DNA of 14,280 nt from Rickettsiales bacterium (GCA_028282625.1 JANQHP010000157.1:1-14280); one strand, 5' to 3'; shown: positions 1-6,944, numbered from the stretch's first letter. A program made the numbers and translations. Notes: generated by a model from the letters alone, not told the origin.

Positions 1-334
1 ACTGGCCCATGGTCCACTGCGCGCGTGCGTTGCCATGACGCGCGGCCCGGCACATCCAATACAGTGCGGCTCTGGGGTCGGCGCGCCCTTCCAGCCCACC
101 TTCCAGGTACGATTGCGCCAGACGGTATTCCGCGTAAATATCGCCCTGCACGGCGTAGCGCTTCAAGCGCTCACGTTTGGAAGCAAGCTCGGCGGCCCCC
201 ACCAGCATGGCCGGCGCGGTGGTGATGGCGGTGGTCGCCGGGTTACAGGCGGCCAGCAGCAGCACAAGGCAGAGGCTTATCGCACAGCCTGGCGATGGAT
301 GGCGTGCTGCTTGCGATGGGTGTGGGGTGGCCAT
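1..334 (-). CDS. Sel1-repeat lipoprotein, 3' end outside the window
   Basis: Read on the minus strand from an ATG at 334, with an in-frame TAA 9 bases further upstream that excludes a longer start. The first 30 residues form a lipoprotein signal peptide: a hydrophobic run LCLVLLLAAC ends in a lipobox with Cys30. After it come alpha-helical Sel1-like stretches (a helix around YAVQGDIYAEYRLAQSYLEG, then ALYWMCRAARHGNARAQWTMG), the small-residue/aromatic spacing typical of SLR/TPR-like solenoids. This predicts an anchored periplasmic or outer-membrane scaffold protein. It lies 20 bp downstream of a second Sel1 lipoprotein gene, and the two look like diverged neighbours from one duplication. I see no strong Shine-Dalgarno, so translation may be coupled to the gene before it. 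The partner or process served is unknown. The C-terminal part is outside the window. Confidence 0.75.
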   Translation of the reverse strand, partial: MATPHPSQAARHPSPGCAISLCLVLLLAACNPATTAITTAPAMLVGAAELASKRERLKRYAVQGDIYAEYRLAQSYLEGGLEGRADPRAALYWMCRAARHGNARAQWTMGQ

Positions 335-354
335 GGTGGTGTTTTAGGCGGGGT

Positions 355-864
355 TTAAGGCCCGCCGCGGCGATAGATTTCGCAGCTGGTATCGGGCCAG
401 GCGGCCAGTAGCACGGCGGCACGCTCTTTTTCCAGATCGGTTAAGGTGCCGGCAATGCAGTCGCGACTGGCGGCGGCTTTTTCGTGCCCTTTCTGATCGG
501 CGAGGGTGTAATAGACGAGTGCGAGCACGGGATCATAGGGGATAATTTCGCCTTCAAACTGGGTGGCTCTTTTGTAGATTTCCCCCACTTCATAGAGTGC
601 GTCGCGCTGCCCGGCCTTGGCGGCCTGGCAATACCAATAGAGCGCCTTCACCCGATCGTGAAACGGGCGGTCGTCGCAGCAATAGGCCTTGCCCAGATTA
701 TATTGTGCTTCCACGTCGCCGCGACGCGCGAGCAGCTCCCAGGCACGGAGTTCGGCCTGCGCCCGCGCTTTTTCGGTACCCTTGATCGCAAGATTGAGAC
801 AGCCGCCGAGCATGATGAGTAGCAGTGGTGCGACAAGCAGCACAACCAGTGGCTTACGCGGCAT
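355..864 (-). CDS. Sel1-repeat lipoprotein
   Basis: 169 residues. The start at 864 is chosen over a longer upstream frame because a GGAGG ribosome site precedes it and because it begins a lipoprotein signal: MPRKP, then a hydrophobic run, then LGGC with Cys22 as the lipidation site. The mature part holds Sel1/TPR-like helical repeats: AWELLARRGDVEAQYNLGKA, a second repeat around ALYWYCQAAKAGQRDALYEVG, and a third around ALVYYTLADQKGHEKAA, at about residues 42-145. Extra cysteines (CC near residue 62 and others) could form disulfides in the periplasm. The start codon lies inside the end of leuB, an 11-bp overlap, so the two are almost certainly co-transcribed and translationally coupled. Sel1 proteins generally mediate protein-protein contacts; here a role with the pilin-like proteins of the same operon is possible, but that is inference. 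Confidence 0.8.
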   Translation of the reverse strand: MPRKPLVVLLVAPLLLIMLGGCLNLAIKGTEKARAQAELRAWELLARRGDVEAQYNLGKAYCCDDRPFHDRVKALYWYCQAAKAGQRDALYEVGEIYKRATQFEGEIIPYDPVLALVYYTLADQKGHEKAAASRDCIAGTLTDLEKERAAVLLAAWPDTSCEIYRRGGP

Positions 865-1978
865 GGGATACCTCCTCCGGTGCTTCAAGTGCGGCGATAA
901 TGGCATCTCCCATGGCCTGACACCCGATTTGGGTAGCACCTTCCTGCATGATGTCGCCGGTACGAAGCCCTGCGCGGAGCACCTGCGCGATCGCGGCTTC
1001 CACCTGATCGGCGAGGTCGCTTCGCCCAAGCGAATAGCGCAGGCCCATCGCCAGGCTCAAGATGGTCGCGATTGGGTTGGCCTTATCCTGCCCTGCAATA
1101 TCGGGTGCGGAGCCATGCACGGGTTCATAGAGGGCAGATTGCGTGCCATCGTCACGCTTTTGCCCGAGCGAGGCCGAAGGCAGCATGCCCAGCGAGCCAG
1201 TCAGCATCGCCGCGCAATCGGAAAGAATATCGCCAAACATGTTGGTGGTGACCATCACATCAAACTGCTTGGGGTTACGCACCAACTGCATGGAGGCATT
1301 GTCGACATACATGTGGGAGAGCTCGATGGAGGGGTATTCACGCTGATGCAGGTCGATCATCACCTCACGCCAGAATTCGGTGGCCTCCAGCACGTTGGCC
1401 TTATCCACCGAGCACACGCGGCTATCCCTGGCAGCGGCAAGATCAAAGGCGACGCGCCCAATGCGCTCAATCTCGGAAGTGGTATATTCGAGTGTATTGA
1501 AGCCACGCTTTTGACCATTTTCAAGCGTTTCCACGCCACGCGGCTGACCGAAATAAATGCCGCCGGTCAGCTCACGCACGATCAGGATATCCAGCCCTGC
1601 AATCACCTCACGCTTTAAGGTGGAGGCTTCGGCCAGCTCGTCAAAGACGATGGCCGGGCGGAGATTGGCAAAAAGCTCCAGATGCTTGCGGATGCCAAGC
1701 AGCCCTTTTTCCGGACGCACGGCAATATCCAGTGGTTCCCATTTCGGGCCGCCGACCGCGCCGAGCAAAATCATATCCGCCTTGCGCGAGGCATCCTGCG
1801 TGCTTTGCGGAAAAGGGTGGCCCTCCGCGTGATAAGCCGCACCGCCGAGCAGGCCTTCTTCCAGCGTGTGGGCAAGCCCTTGCGTTTGGCACCAGGCCAG
1901 CACCTTGACCGCTTGAGCCACAACCTCCGGGCCAATCCCGTCGCCGGGCAAAAGCAGGATGTGAGGGGGCGTATGCAT
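854..1978 (-). CDS. leuB: 3-isopropylmalate dehydrogenase
   Basis: 374 residues, normal length for the family. The enzyme oxidises and decarboxylates (2R,3S)-3-isopropylmalate with NAD+ in the third step of leucine synthesis, in the cytoplasm. Family motifs occur in order: LLPGDGIGPEV at 8-19, LLGAVGGPKW at 71-80, LFANLRPA around 102-109, RELTGGIYFGQPRG at 135-148 with catalytic Tyr142, DKANVLEATEFWREV from 192 with Lys193, YVDNASMQLV from 225 with metal ligand Asp227, NMFGDILSD with Asp250 and Asp254, and the NAD-binding LYEPVHGSAPDIAG at 283-296. I chose the ATG at 1978 because the protein then starts just before the first beta strand, as in relatives; a longer frame to 2056 would overlap the upstream gene. 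It starts 16 bp after the pilin gene stop and overlaps the following lipoprotein gene. leuC and leuD are not visible. Confidence 0.97.
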   Translation of the reverse strand: MHTPPHILLLPGDGIGPEVVAQAVKVLAWCQTQGLAHTLEEGLLGGAAYHAEGHPFPQSTQDASRKADMILLGAVGGPKWEPLDIAVRPEKGLLGIRKHLELFANLRPAIVFDELAEASTLKREVIAGLDILIVRELTGGIYFGQPRGVETLENGQKRGFNTLEYTTSEIERIGRVAFDLAAARDSRVCSVDKANVLEATEFWREVMIDLHQREYPSIELSHMYVDNASMQLVRNPKQFDVMVTTNMFGDILSDCAAMLTGSLGMLPSASLGQKRDDGTQSALYEPVHGSAPDIAGQDKANPIATILSLAMGLRYSLGRSDLADQVEAAIAQVLRAGLRTGDIMQEGATQIGCQAMGDAIIAALEAPEEVSHAA

Positions 1979-1994
1979 GGGAAGAGGGCAGCTA

Positions 1995-3104
1995 TTACGG
2001 TGTGTAGCAGGCGATTTGGTGGGTTCGGTCGCAATCATAGGGCCCGATTTCACCATCAGAGGCTACCCCGCCGCCGATATACGTGCCATTGTCCGAGGTC
2101 CAGCCCAAACAATTTGTCACAGCAAAGCCACCCCAATGGCCATCCATGCCACCAATCCAGGCGGTGCTAGTTGGGTAGTCCACGGTGCCAGAACGGTAAA
2201 GGTCTTCAATGGTGGCCATGCGGGAGGTGGAGTCAACTGTTTGCTCCTGGCAATATTCGTTGGCGGCCTGAATGCCGGCGCCAACGACATCATCCAGATC
2301 GGTAAAGTCGCCTGTGCTGCCGCTGTTCGTCGCATTGCCAATATAATACCTAATCGTGCCCGGACGTTCCGCAAAAATGATCACCGAGCCGGAAACCCCT
2401 TTTTCGGCCCAGACCACCAGATCGTCAAAATAGGTGGCTTGCGTGTCTCCATCGTTGTAGGTGGTATCCACAAAAGTGGTGTCGCCATCGCAATTTTCCA
2501 GATTGAGCGCATCGGTGCCGCCGCCGGTATTGCAGGCATTGACCAAGGCGCCGGTTTGGTAGGTATAGGCGCCCTCGGCATCCTTGCCGTGGGAAAGGAT
2601 GACGTAGCTCGCCTCGCTGGTCAGCGTGTTGCCGCCGGCGTCTTCGATGGTGATGGAGCCGTTATTCGCGCTATAAAGTGCACTGTTATTTCCGTGATTG
2701 GTGACCATGGCGTAGAGATAGCGGTTGCCCCAGGGGTCAATGGCGTAGTTCGGATGTAACCCAAGATTACGCCAGGGTACGCCACCAAAATGGACGGTGC
2801 CTGAAACGGTGGTATTACCATCGGTGGTATCATCGCACGTTTCTGCTGACCTGCCAAATGAGGCAGTATCGGGCGCATTCACAAGGGAACTGACGCAAGG
2901 TATATGGCTGTGCTTTTGCAAATATTCATTCATGGCTTCCTGGATGGTGGTGAGCTCTTCGCGCGCTTCTTTGACTTTGGCACTCCGCAGGATGGAGGTG
3001 GCGCCTAGCAGGGTGGAGCCCACAATCAGGGAGATAATCACCAGCACCACCGAAAGCTCAATCAGCGTGAAACCGTTTCTATGTTGATGCATCAAGCCGT
3101 TCAT
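1995..3104 (-). CDS. type IV pilin-like/pseudopilin protein with four-cysteine C-terminal domain (copy A)
   Basis: 369 residues. The N-terminus is a class III (prepilin) signal: a short 11-residue leader ending in Gly11, then FTLIELSVVLVIISLIV with Glu16 (+5 of the mature protein), the substrate for a PilD-type prepilin peptidase. A long alpha-helix follows (about 35-64). A middle region carries WGNRYLYAMV, YVILSHGKDAEGAYTY and FDDLVVWAEK, patterns seen in GspG/GspH-like pseudopilins. The C-terminal ~90 residues run from NEYCQEQ through RMATIEDLYRSG, AWIGG and NCLGWTSDNGTY to HQIACYTP; four cysteines and the C..WTS..C..C spacing resemble an endostatin/C-type-lectin-like domain (DUF1554-type). 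That fold is a guess from pattern. A strong GGAGG 4 nt before the ATG overlaps the upstream stop. It is a paralogue of its upstream neighbour, and probably forms or tips an extracellular or periplasmic pilus. Confidence 0.85.
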   Translation of the reverse strand: MNGLMHQHRNGFTLIELSVVLVIISLIVGSTLLGATSILRSAKVKEAREELTTIQEAMNEYLQKHSHIPCVSSLVNAPDTASFGRSAETCDDTTDGNTTVSGTVHFGGVPWRNLGLHPNYAIDPWGNRYLYAMVTNHGNNSALYSANNGSITIEDAGGNTLTSEASYVILSHGKDAEGAYTYQTGALVNACNTGGGTDALNLENCDGDTTFVDTTYNDGDTQATYFDDLVVWAEKGVSGSVIIFAERPGTIRYYIGNATNSGSTGDFTDLDDVVGAGIQAANEYCQEQTVDSTSRMATIEDLYRSGTVDYPTSTAWIGGMDGHWGGFAVTNCLGWTSDNGTYIGGGVASDGEIGPYDCDRTHQIACYTP

Positions 3105-3112
3105 CCCTCCTC

Positions 3113-4336
3113 CTATGGTTCGTAGCAGGTGATGTAATTGGTAATATTGCAGGCATCAATGGAAATGGCGCCGGTGGATGTAATGGCCCCTCCACGATGC
3201 GCATTGCTGCTACTGGTCCATCCCAGGCATTCGTTGACAGCAGTACCACCCCAATTGCCGCCCAAGCCCCCGATCCAGGCATTGGCCGTGGGGTAAACCA
3301 GCGTGCCCGCGATATACAAATCATCAAGGGTGGCCATGCGTGCATCAGTGTTGCCTGTTTTATCTTTACAAAACGTATTGCCTCCCTGAACGCCACCATC
3401 TGTGAGCGTGGAGATATCTGCGAAGTCGCCATCGACAGAAACAGGACCCACATCCTGCCAATAGGTGATGGTCGCCTGACGCACTACACCCACCGGGTTT
3501 TGCGCATTCTCTTTTTTGGTGCCCCACACGATAAAATCATCGAAAAAGTTTGCGGCCACATCGCCGTCATTATACGGGTAGGCATAAAATATTTCGTTGT
3601 TATCGCAATTCCCTGTGTTTCGGACGTCTGCGTTGCCGGTGTTGCACGCTTCCGCCAACACGCCTGTTTCCGCGGTGTAGGCCCCTTCCCGATCCGGCCC
3701 GTGGGAAAGGACTACGTAGCCGGCATTAAACGGATCTTGCAGATTGACGCCGGTATAATACATGGTGGCACTTGCGGCTCCAGGGGTGATCACAAAAATG
3801 GTGCCCACCCCATCGGTAGCATCTTCGTAGGTGGCCGCGTCAATCGCCTGACCGCTGGAAACGACGTAAAGATAACGACTACCCCAGGGGTCAATGGCCG
3901 CAGAAGCAGGCAGGCCCAACTGTTTGGTGGGCAAGGCGCCAATATGGATATCCGTATAGGTTGAAGTGCCGGCAAGCGGGGAGGCATCCACTACCGTTCC
4001 GCCACCACCGATCGCCACGGTGCAATCGGGTGCTTCTTCGCCGAAATCGGCGGTGTCCATATCGGCCACACGTGAGGCCGCGCAAGGAAGGAAGCCGTTG
4101 ATGGTCACGTAGTTTTCCAGCGCCTCCTGGATGGTGGCAAGCTCCTCCTGCACGGCGGTGATTTTGGTGCTACGGATAATGTTTAAGCCCACGAACAACC
4201 CGCCCCCGGTCAAAAGCGCGATAATAATCAGCACGACCGACATTTCCACCAGGGTAAAGCCCGCCACACGCCGCAAAACACGCCGTGATTTCTCTCGCAC
4301 GCACGAAAGGGAAGGGCCGAAAAAAGAATGCATCAT
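3113..4336 (-). CDS. type IV pilin-like/pseudopilin protein with four-cysteine C-terminal domain (copy B)
   Basis: 407 residues if the ATG at 4336 is used; ATG 4333 and TTG 4360 are also in frame and none has a clear Shine-Dalgarno. The leader is basic (REKSRRVLRRVAG), is cleaved after Gly26, and precedes FTLVEMSVVLIIIALL with Glu31 at mature +5. The layout matches copy A: long N-terminal helix with EELATIQEALENYV, a core with WGSRYLYVVSS, YVVLSHGPDREGAYTAETG and FFDDFIVWGTK, and a C-terminal domain FCKDKTG - RMATLDDLYIAGT - AWIGG - NECLGWTSSS - ITCYEP with the four cysteines conserved. The two proteins are clearly a tandem duplication that has diverged. It is the first gene of the operon, with a plausible promoter 43-71 bp upstream. 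No PilD, GspE/PilB or secretin gene is in the window, so assignment to a type II secretion system, a type IV pilus or a dedicated adhesive fibre stays open. Confidence 0.83.
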   Translation of the reverse strand: MMHSFFGPSLSCVREKSRRVLRRVAGFTLVEMSVVLIIIALLTGGGLFVGLNIIRSTKITAVQEELATIQEALENYVTINGFLPCAASRVADMDTADFGEEAPDCTVAIGGGGTVVDASPLAGTSTYTDIHIGALPTKQLGLPASAAIDPWGSRYLYVVSSGQAIDAATYEDATDGVGTIFVITPGAASATMYYTGVNLQDPFNAGYVVLSHGPDREGAYTAETGVLAEACNTGNADVRNTGNCDNNEIFYAYPYNDGDVAANFFDDFIVWGTKKENAQNPVGVVRQATITYWQDVGPVSVDGDFADISTLTDGGVQGGNTFCKDKTGNTDARMATLDDLYIAGTLVYPTANAWIGGLGGNWGGTAVNECLGWTSSSNAHRGGAITSTGAISIDACNITNYITCYEP

Positions 4337-4378
4337 CGGTGCAAAACCAGTTGTTACCAAAAGACGTTTTTCACTTTA

Positions 4379-4407
4379 AGTATAGAGCCACACTGGCAAA
4401 ATGTACA
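4379..4407 (-). promoter_or_regulatory. candidate sigma-70-type promoter of the pilin-leuB-Sel1 operon
   Basis: On the minus strand, TGTACA (4402-4407) is followed after 17 bases by TATACT (4379-4384): 4/6 and 5/6 matches to TTGACA/TATAAT at ideal spacing. Transcription would start near 4372, giving a leader of about 36 nt to the ATG at 4336. No other promoter is evident before the downstream genes, whose gaps are too small to hold one. Confidence 0.5.
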
Positions 4408-4416
4408 GTAGAGAAT

Positions 4417-4440
4417 GGTGCGCAAAGCACCCTCTTTTTT
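4417..4440 (+). terminator. small hairpin with T-run between the divergent genes
   Basis: GGTGC - GCAAA - GCACC followed by CTC and six T, the form of a small rho-independent terminator on the plus strand. No plus-strand gene lies before it, so it could be an attenuator in the protease leader, or it could block read-through from the left. The stem is only 5 bp. Confidence 0.3.
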
Positions 4441-4455
4441 CGTGTTGTTTTCACC

Positions 4456-4491
4456 TTGCCCTTTTTGTTGATTTGTAGTAAATTTACTGCA
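4456..4491 (+). promoter_or_regulatory. candidate promoter with near-perfect palindrome at the protease start
   Basis: AGTAAATTTACT at 4477-4488 is a perfect 12-bp palindrome; including flanks, 4474-4491 is an 18-bp palindrome with one mismatched pair, ending on the A of the start codon. TTGCCC (4456-4461), 17 bases, then TAAATT (4479-4484) is a weak but well-spaced -35/-10 pair whose -10 lies inside the palindrome. Transcription would then begin at or next to the ATG, which fits the lack of a Shine-Dalgarno. Both readings, operator and leaderless transcript, are inferences. Confidence 0.4.
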
Positions 4492-5942
4492 TGTCGATGC
4501 TAGATACTCTTCAGCACTCTATTGTAAAAATCTTTTTAGATGGGCAAGAATGTGGAACCGGTACCGTGCTGGCAGACTGCCAAGTGGTTACGTGTCTGCA
4601 TGTGATGGATCAACGTTTTCAAAGCTTGGATTATACGGAGTTAAAAGGTGGAGAGGGCGACCCTTATAGGCTGGAGATTGAACTGGAGTATGAGGGGGAG
4701 CGATACTCGGCAACATGTTTGCGCGGCAATCAGCATCATGATACCTGCTTGTTGCATGTCCCCACACTAAATGCCCCCCCCCTCTCCTTGCTGCCCGAAG
4801 GAAACGCATTAGCAGAAGGAGAAGTGGTCTATAGCTGTGGCTATAGCGCAGAAAATGGCCTACTTAAAGGAAATGGCGTAATCCGGCACATCAACCACAT
4901 GCCTTCCAAAGAAGCACCACTTGTCATGCACAGTGCCCCCACAGAAAGTGGGTGCAGTGGAGGTGCATTAGTCAACACTAAGGGTCAGTTGATTGGCATG
5001 CAATGTTTTCATGTAGCAAGCCTCCCTGTCGTATGGATACGCGCCCTACAAGAACGGAGCGACCACACTATTATACCACGCTCTAGTGGCCTCTATACCG
5101 AAGTGGATCACTTTCATCTAGCTTACAGCGCAAGCCGCTCCCTGCCCAGCAATCAGGTGCCTTTGATGGAATGGGTGCTCGGCCAACCCACGAGCCAATT
5201 TGCTCTAGAAAGCTTTGTCCTCTCAGTCGATTTGGGTCGCCTATACCAGCAACAAGAAGACAATACAGAACCTATCCAACAGGCACTCCACCTGGCCCTT
5301 GCCAATCCACCTGCAGGCACAATGCCTTTAGATTGGGCCGAAGTTATTACCAGGAAACATCCTCAAGGCTATGATGCGTATCTTGTTTTGAGGCAATCCA
5401 TACTGAAACTTTTGGAATCAGAACCATCAACACCTGAAAATGACCTCACAAAAGCACTCTCACATCTAGAAATTGGTAATCATTATTACTTTTATGACAA
5501 AGCAGAAGATAACATGCTCAAAGCTCTGGAGCATTACACACATACTATCGCATGTTGTGATGCGCTAATAGCGCAACACCCAAAAGAAGGGTGGGATGAC
5601 GCTCAAAAAACAGCATTTAGCACCACAATGCTTTGTGCACTCCGGCAGTCCGCAAAAATTCACAAAGAGGCAGCTAATATTCCCGAAGCAACGCAGATGT
5701 TAGTGCGCCATATCGAACAAAAAATTTTGGGATTTAAAGAACAAACTGGAGAACAAACCCTCGACAATGAGACGTTAGATTTGCTATTTGCAGGCTCATA
5801 CCAATCTTGCTTTGTCTCCCAAAAAGAAGAAAGCCCACATGGAGCCACTTCAAACTCTGTCCAGAAGGTAGTGATAAAAGATCTTGTAAAGGAAAGGCTT
5901 AATAAATACTGGCCAGAAGAACAAGCCAGATCGCTTCTCTAG
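4491..5942 (+). CDS. cytoplasmic trypsin-like serine protease with helical C-terminal half
   Basis: 483 residues. The first ~175 residues show a chymotrypsin/trypsin-fold protease: GTGTVLADCQVVTCLHVMD (His37 in the TAAHC position), HHDTCLLHV (Asp84 in the DIALL position) and TESGCSGGALVNTKGQLIGM (Ser156 in the GxSGGxL position), so the catalytic triad looks complete. There is no signal peptide or membrane segment, and the many cysteines suit a cytosolic protein. From about 190 to the end it is mostly helical, with TPR-like stretches (ALSHLEIGNHYYFYDKAEDN, then ALEHYTHTIACCDALIAQHP at about 322-365), probably for substrate or partner binding. Protease plus helical-repeat architectures of this kind occur in bacterial conflict and regulatory systems; that is only an analogy. 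The DNA is visibly AT-richer than the leuB or pyrC regions, which suggests acquisition. The start could also be the ATG at 4497. It stands alone, divergent from the pilin operon. Confidence 0.75.
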   Translation: MSMLDTLQHSIVKIFLDGQECGTGTVLADCQVVTCLHVMDQRFQSLDYTELKGGEGDPYRLEIELEYEGERYSATCLRGNQHHDTCLLHVPTLNAPPLSLLPEGNALAEGEVVYSCGYSAENGLLKGNGVIRHINHMPSKEAPLVMHSAPTESGCSGGALVNTKGQLIGMQCFHVASLPVVWIRALQERSDHTIIPRSSGLYTEVDHFHLAYSASRSLPSNQVPLMEWVLGQPTSQFALESFVLSVDLGRLYQQQEDNTEPIQQALHLALANPPAGTMPLDWAEVITRKHPQGYDAYLVLRQSILKLLESEPSTPENDLTKALSHLEIGNHYYFYDKAEDNMLKALEHYTHTIACCDALIAQHPKEGWDDAQKTAFSTTMLCALRQSAKIHKEAANIPEATQMLVRHIEQKILGFKEQTGEQTLDNETLDLLFAGSYQSCFVSQKEESPHGATSNSVQKVVIKDLVKERLNKYWPEEQARSLL

Positions 5943-5972
5943 ACACTGTTATTAAAATATAGTGTCTAGAGA
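5936..5972 (+). terminator. perfect 12-bp hairpin over the protease stop codon
   Basis: TCTCTAGACACT (5936-5947) and its exact complement (5961-5972) enclose a 13-nt AT-rich loop. The TAG stop (5940-5942) lies in the first arm. No T-run follows, so it is not a canonical intrinsic terminator; it may define or protect the mRNA 3' end, or bind a protein. Confidence 0.45.
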
Positions 5973-6119
5973 CCACCCCATCGCATCTGCCAGAATGCAA
6001 CCCACCCTTAAAAAAGAGCGCAGATAAAGTAAACCAACCCTTAAAAAGGTGGCCCCGGGTGGTGGTGTGGTGGTGGGCCCGGGACCATAAAGAAAAAACA
6101 AAAATGTTTGGTTGGGCTT
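5973..6119. other. gene-free stretch with a direct repeat and a G-rich hairpin
   Basis: I see no believable gene here. A 16-bp direct repeat with one mismatch (AACC[C/A]ACCCTTAAAAA) lies at 5999-6014 and 6032-6047. At 6050-6087 the arms TGGCCCCGGG and CCCGGGACCA pair with one mismatch around an 18-nt loop of GGT/GGTGG units (TGGTGGTGTGGTGGTGGG), which could also form a two-tetrad G-quadruplex. A structured small RNA is conceivable, but no known RNA family is recognised. Confidence 0.35.
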
Positions 6120-6160
6120 GAAAAAAATGCCTGCGCTTTTTTGCTTGCAAAAGCGTGGGC
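6120..6160 (-). terminator. rho-independent terminator of rpmI-rplT
   Basis: On the minus strand, arm GCCCACGCTTTT (6160-6149), an 8-nt loop, then AAAAGCGCAGGC (6140-6129), an A and seven T (6127-6121). Ten of twelve positions pair, with two internal mismatches. It lies about 180 bases after the rplT stop, implying a long 3' untranslated region, and is the best terminator candidate for the ribosomal operon. Confidence 0.6.
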
Positions 6161-6342
6161 TGCCCGAATAGGAGCAAACAGCAAAGTTACGTTTCTTGGC
6201 TGCTTTTACCTGAATGCTAGCCTAGCGCCCCAATCTTGTTTTGGGAAGAGAAAAGATGCATTTTTTGTCTTTTTTCTTCCTAAGAAAACCCCTGTCGTAC
6301 CTTTTTGGTCTTTCAAAGGCGCAAGATTGCAAGGTCTTTTGC
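6161..6342 (-). other. rplT 3' untranslated region with an AT-rich hairpin
   Basis: There is no gene between the rplT stop and the terminator. At 6244-6280 a 13-bp near-perfect inverted repeat (arms GGAAGAGAAAAGA and TCTTTTTTCTTCC, one G-T pair on the plus strand) surrounds an 11-nt loop. It lacks a T-run on either strand, so its role, perhaps 3'-end protection, is unclear. A reading frame across this stretch on the plus strand runs into rplT and looks spurious. Confidence 0.35.
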
Positions 6343-6717
6343 TTACGCGGCCTTTTTGTTTTCGTTTAAGGCGGCTTTTGCTTGCTCGGCGAGCGAGGCG
6401 AAAGCTTCAGGCTCATTGACGGCGAGTTCCGCCAGAATTTTACGGTCCAGCGCAATGCCTGCCTGACTTAAACCATGCATGAATTGTGAGTAAATCAACC
6501 CATGCTGACGCGCGCCGGCATTGATCCGGGTGATCCACAGGCGACGAAAGTCCCGCTTGCGCGTGCGGCGATCGCGATAGGCATATTGCAGGGATTTTTC
6601 GACCCTAGTCAGTGCCAGACGATAGCAATTTTTGGCACGGCCGCGGAAGCCTTTGGCCATTTTGAGGACTTTTTTGTGACGCTTTTTATTAACGCTACCG
6701 TTTTTTGCCCGAGACAT
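6343..6717 (-). CDS. rplT: 50S ribosomal protein L20
   Basis: 124 residues, close to the usual ~118. It binds 23S rRNA and is needed early in assembly of the large subunit. The family signature is plain: a basic N-terminal extension (RAKNGSVNKKRHKKVLKMAK), then GFRGRAKNCYRLALTRVEKS, YAYRDRRTRKRDFRRLWITR and INAGARQHGLIYSQFMHGL. The C-terminal ~10 residues are a lysine/alanine-rich tail longer than in many relatives. A purine-rich AGGTAGG ribosome site precedes the ATG. It follows rpmI by 29 bp in the same operon. In many bacteria pheS follows; here a long 3' untranslated region and a terminator follow instead. Confidence 0.97.
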   Translation of the reverse strand: MSRAKNGSVNKKRHKKVLKMAKGFRGRAKNCYRLALTRVEKSLQYAYRDRRTRKRDFRRLWITRINAGARQHGLIYSQFMHGLSQAGIALDRKILAELAVNEPEAFASLAEQAKAALNENKKAA

Positions 6718-6746
6718 ATTCTTACCTACCTACTTGTTCTGCTTGA

Positions 6747-6944
6747 TTAGCCGTAAGGCATGAATTTTTTGACAATGCGTGCATCGGCATCGCTCAGCAC
6801 GGTGGTGCCACGCTGATTGCGAATCTGTGCCTTGGTACGCTTGACCATGCCGTGCTGTTTGCCCGCCTGGTTGCTCCGCACCTTGCCTTTGGCGGTTAAG
6901 GAGAAACGTTTTTTGACACCACTTTTGGTTTTAAGCTTGGACAT
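6747..6944 (-). CDS. rpmI: 50S ribosomal protein L35
   Basis: 65 residues, standard length. A small, very basic large-subunit protein: SKLKTKSGVKKRFSLTAKGK, then KQHGMVKRTKAQIRNQRGTT, and the C-terminal VKKFMPYG close the family pattern. It is first in a two-gene operon with rplT. The usual upstream infC (IF3) is absent; pyrC lies upstream instead. I see no good Shine-Dalgarno before the ATG, so initiation may depend on leader structure. In other bacteria L20 represses this operon by binding its leader; whether that holds here cannot be seen. Confidence 0.96.
   Translation of the reverse strand: MSKLKTKSGVKKRFSLTAKGKVRSNQAGKQHGMVKRTKAQIRNQRGTTVLSDADARIVKKFMPYG

Noticed and set aside
689..1618. 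Long plus-strand reading frame (309 residues) opposite leuB
   Set aside because: It is antisense to a leuB with all family motifs, its product has no recognisable motif, and it has no ribosome site.
1977..2759. Plus-strand frame of 260 residues opposite pilin-like copy A
   Set aside because: Antisense shadow of a gene with a clear prepilin signal and ribosome site; valine/glycine-rich shadow composition. The same holds for 3197-3964 opposite copy B.
4337..4360. TTG start at 4360 for pilin-like copy B
   Set aside because: No ribosome site, and the ATG at 4336 already gives a basic leader before the Gly-Phe cleavage site; the choice remains soft.
6050..6087. G-rich hairpin as a tRNA or signal recognition particle RNA
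   Set aside because: No cloverleaf, no T-loop, and none of the conserved SRP RNA loop bases could be found.
5899..6419. Small frames on both strands in the gene-free stretch after the protease
   Set aside because: They cross the terminator and hairpins, overlap rplT or the protease end, and lack ribosome sites and recognisable motifs.
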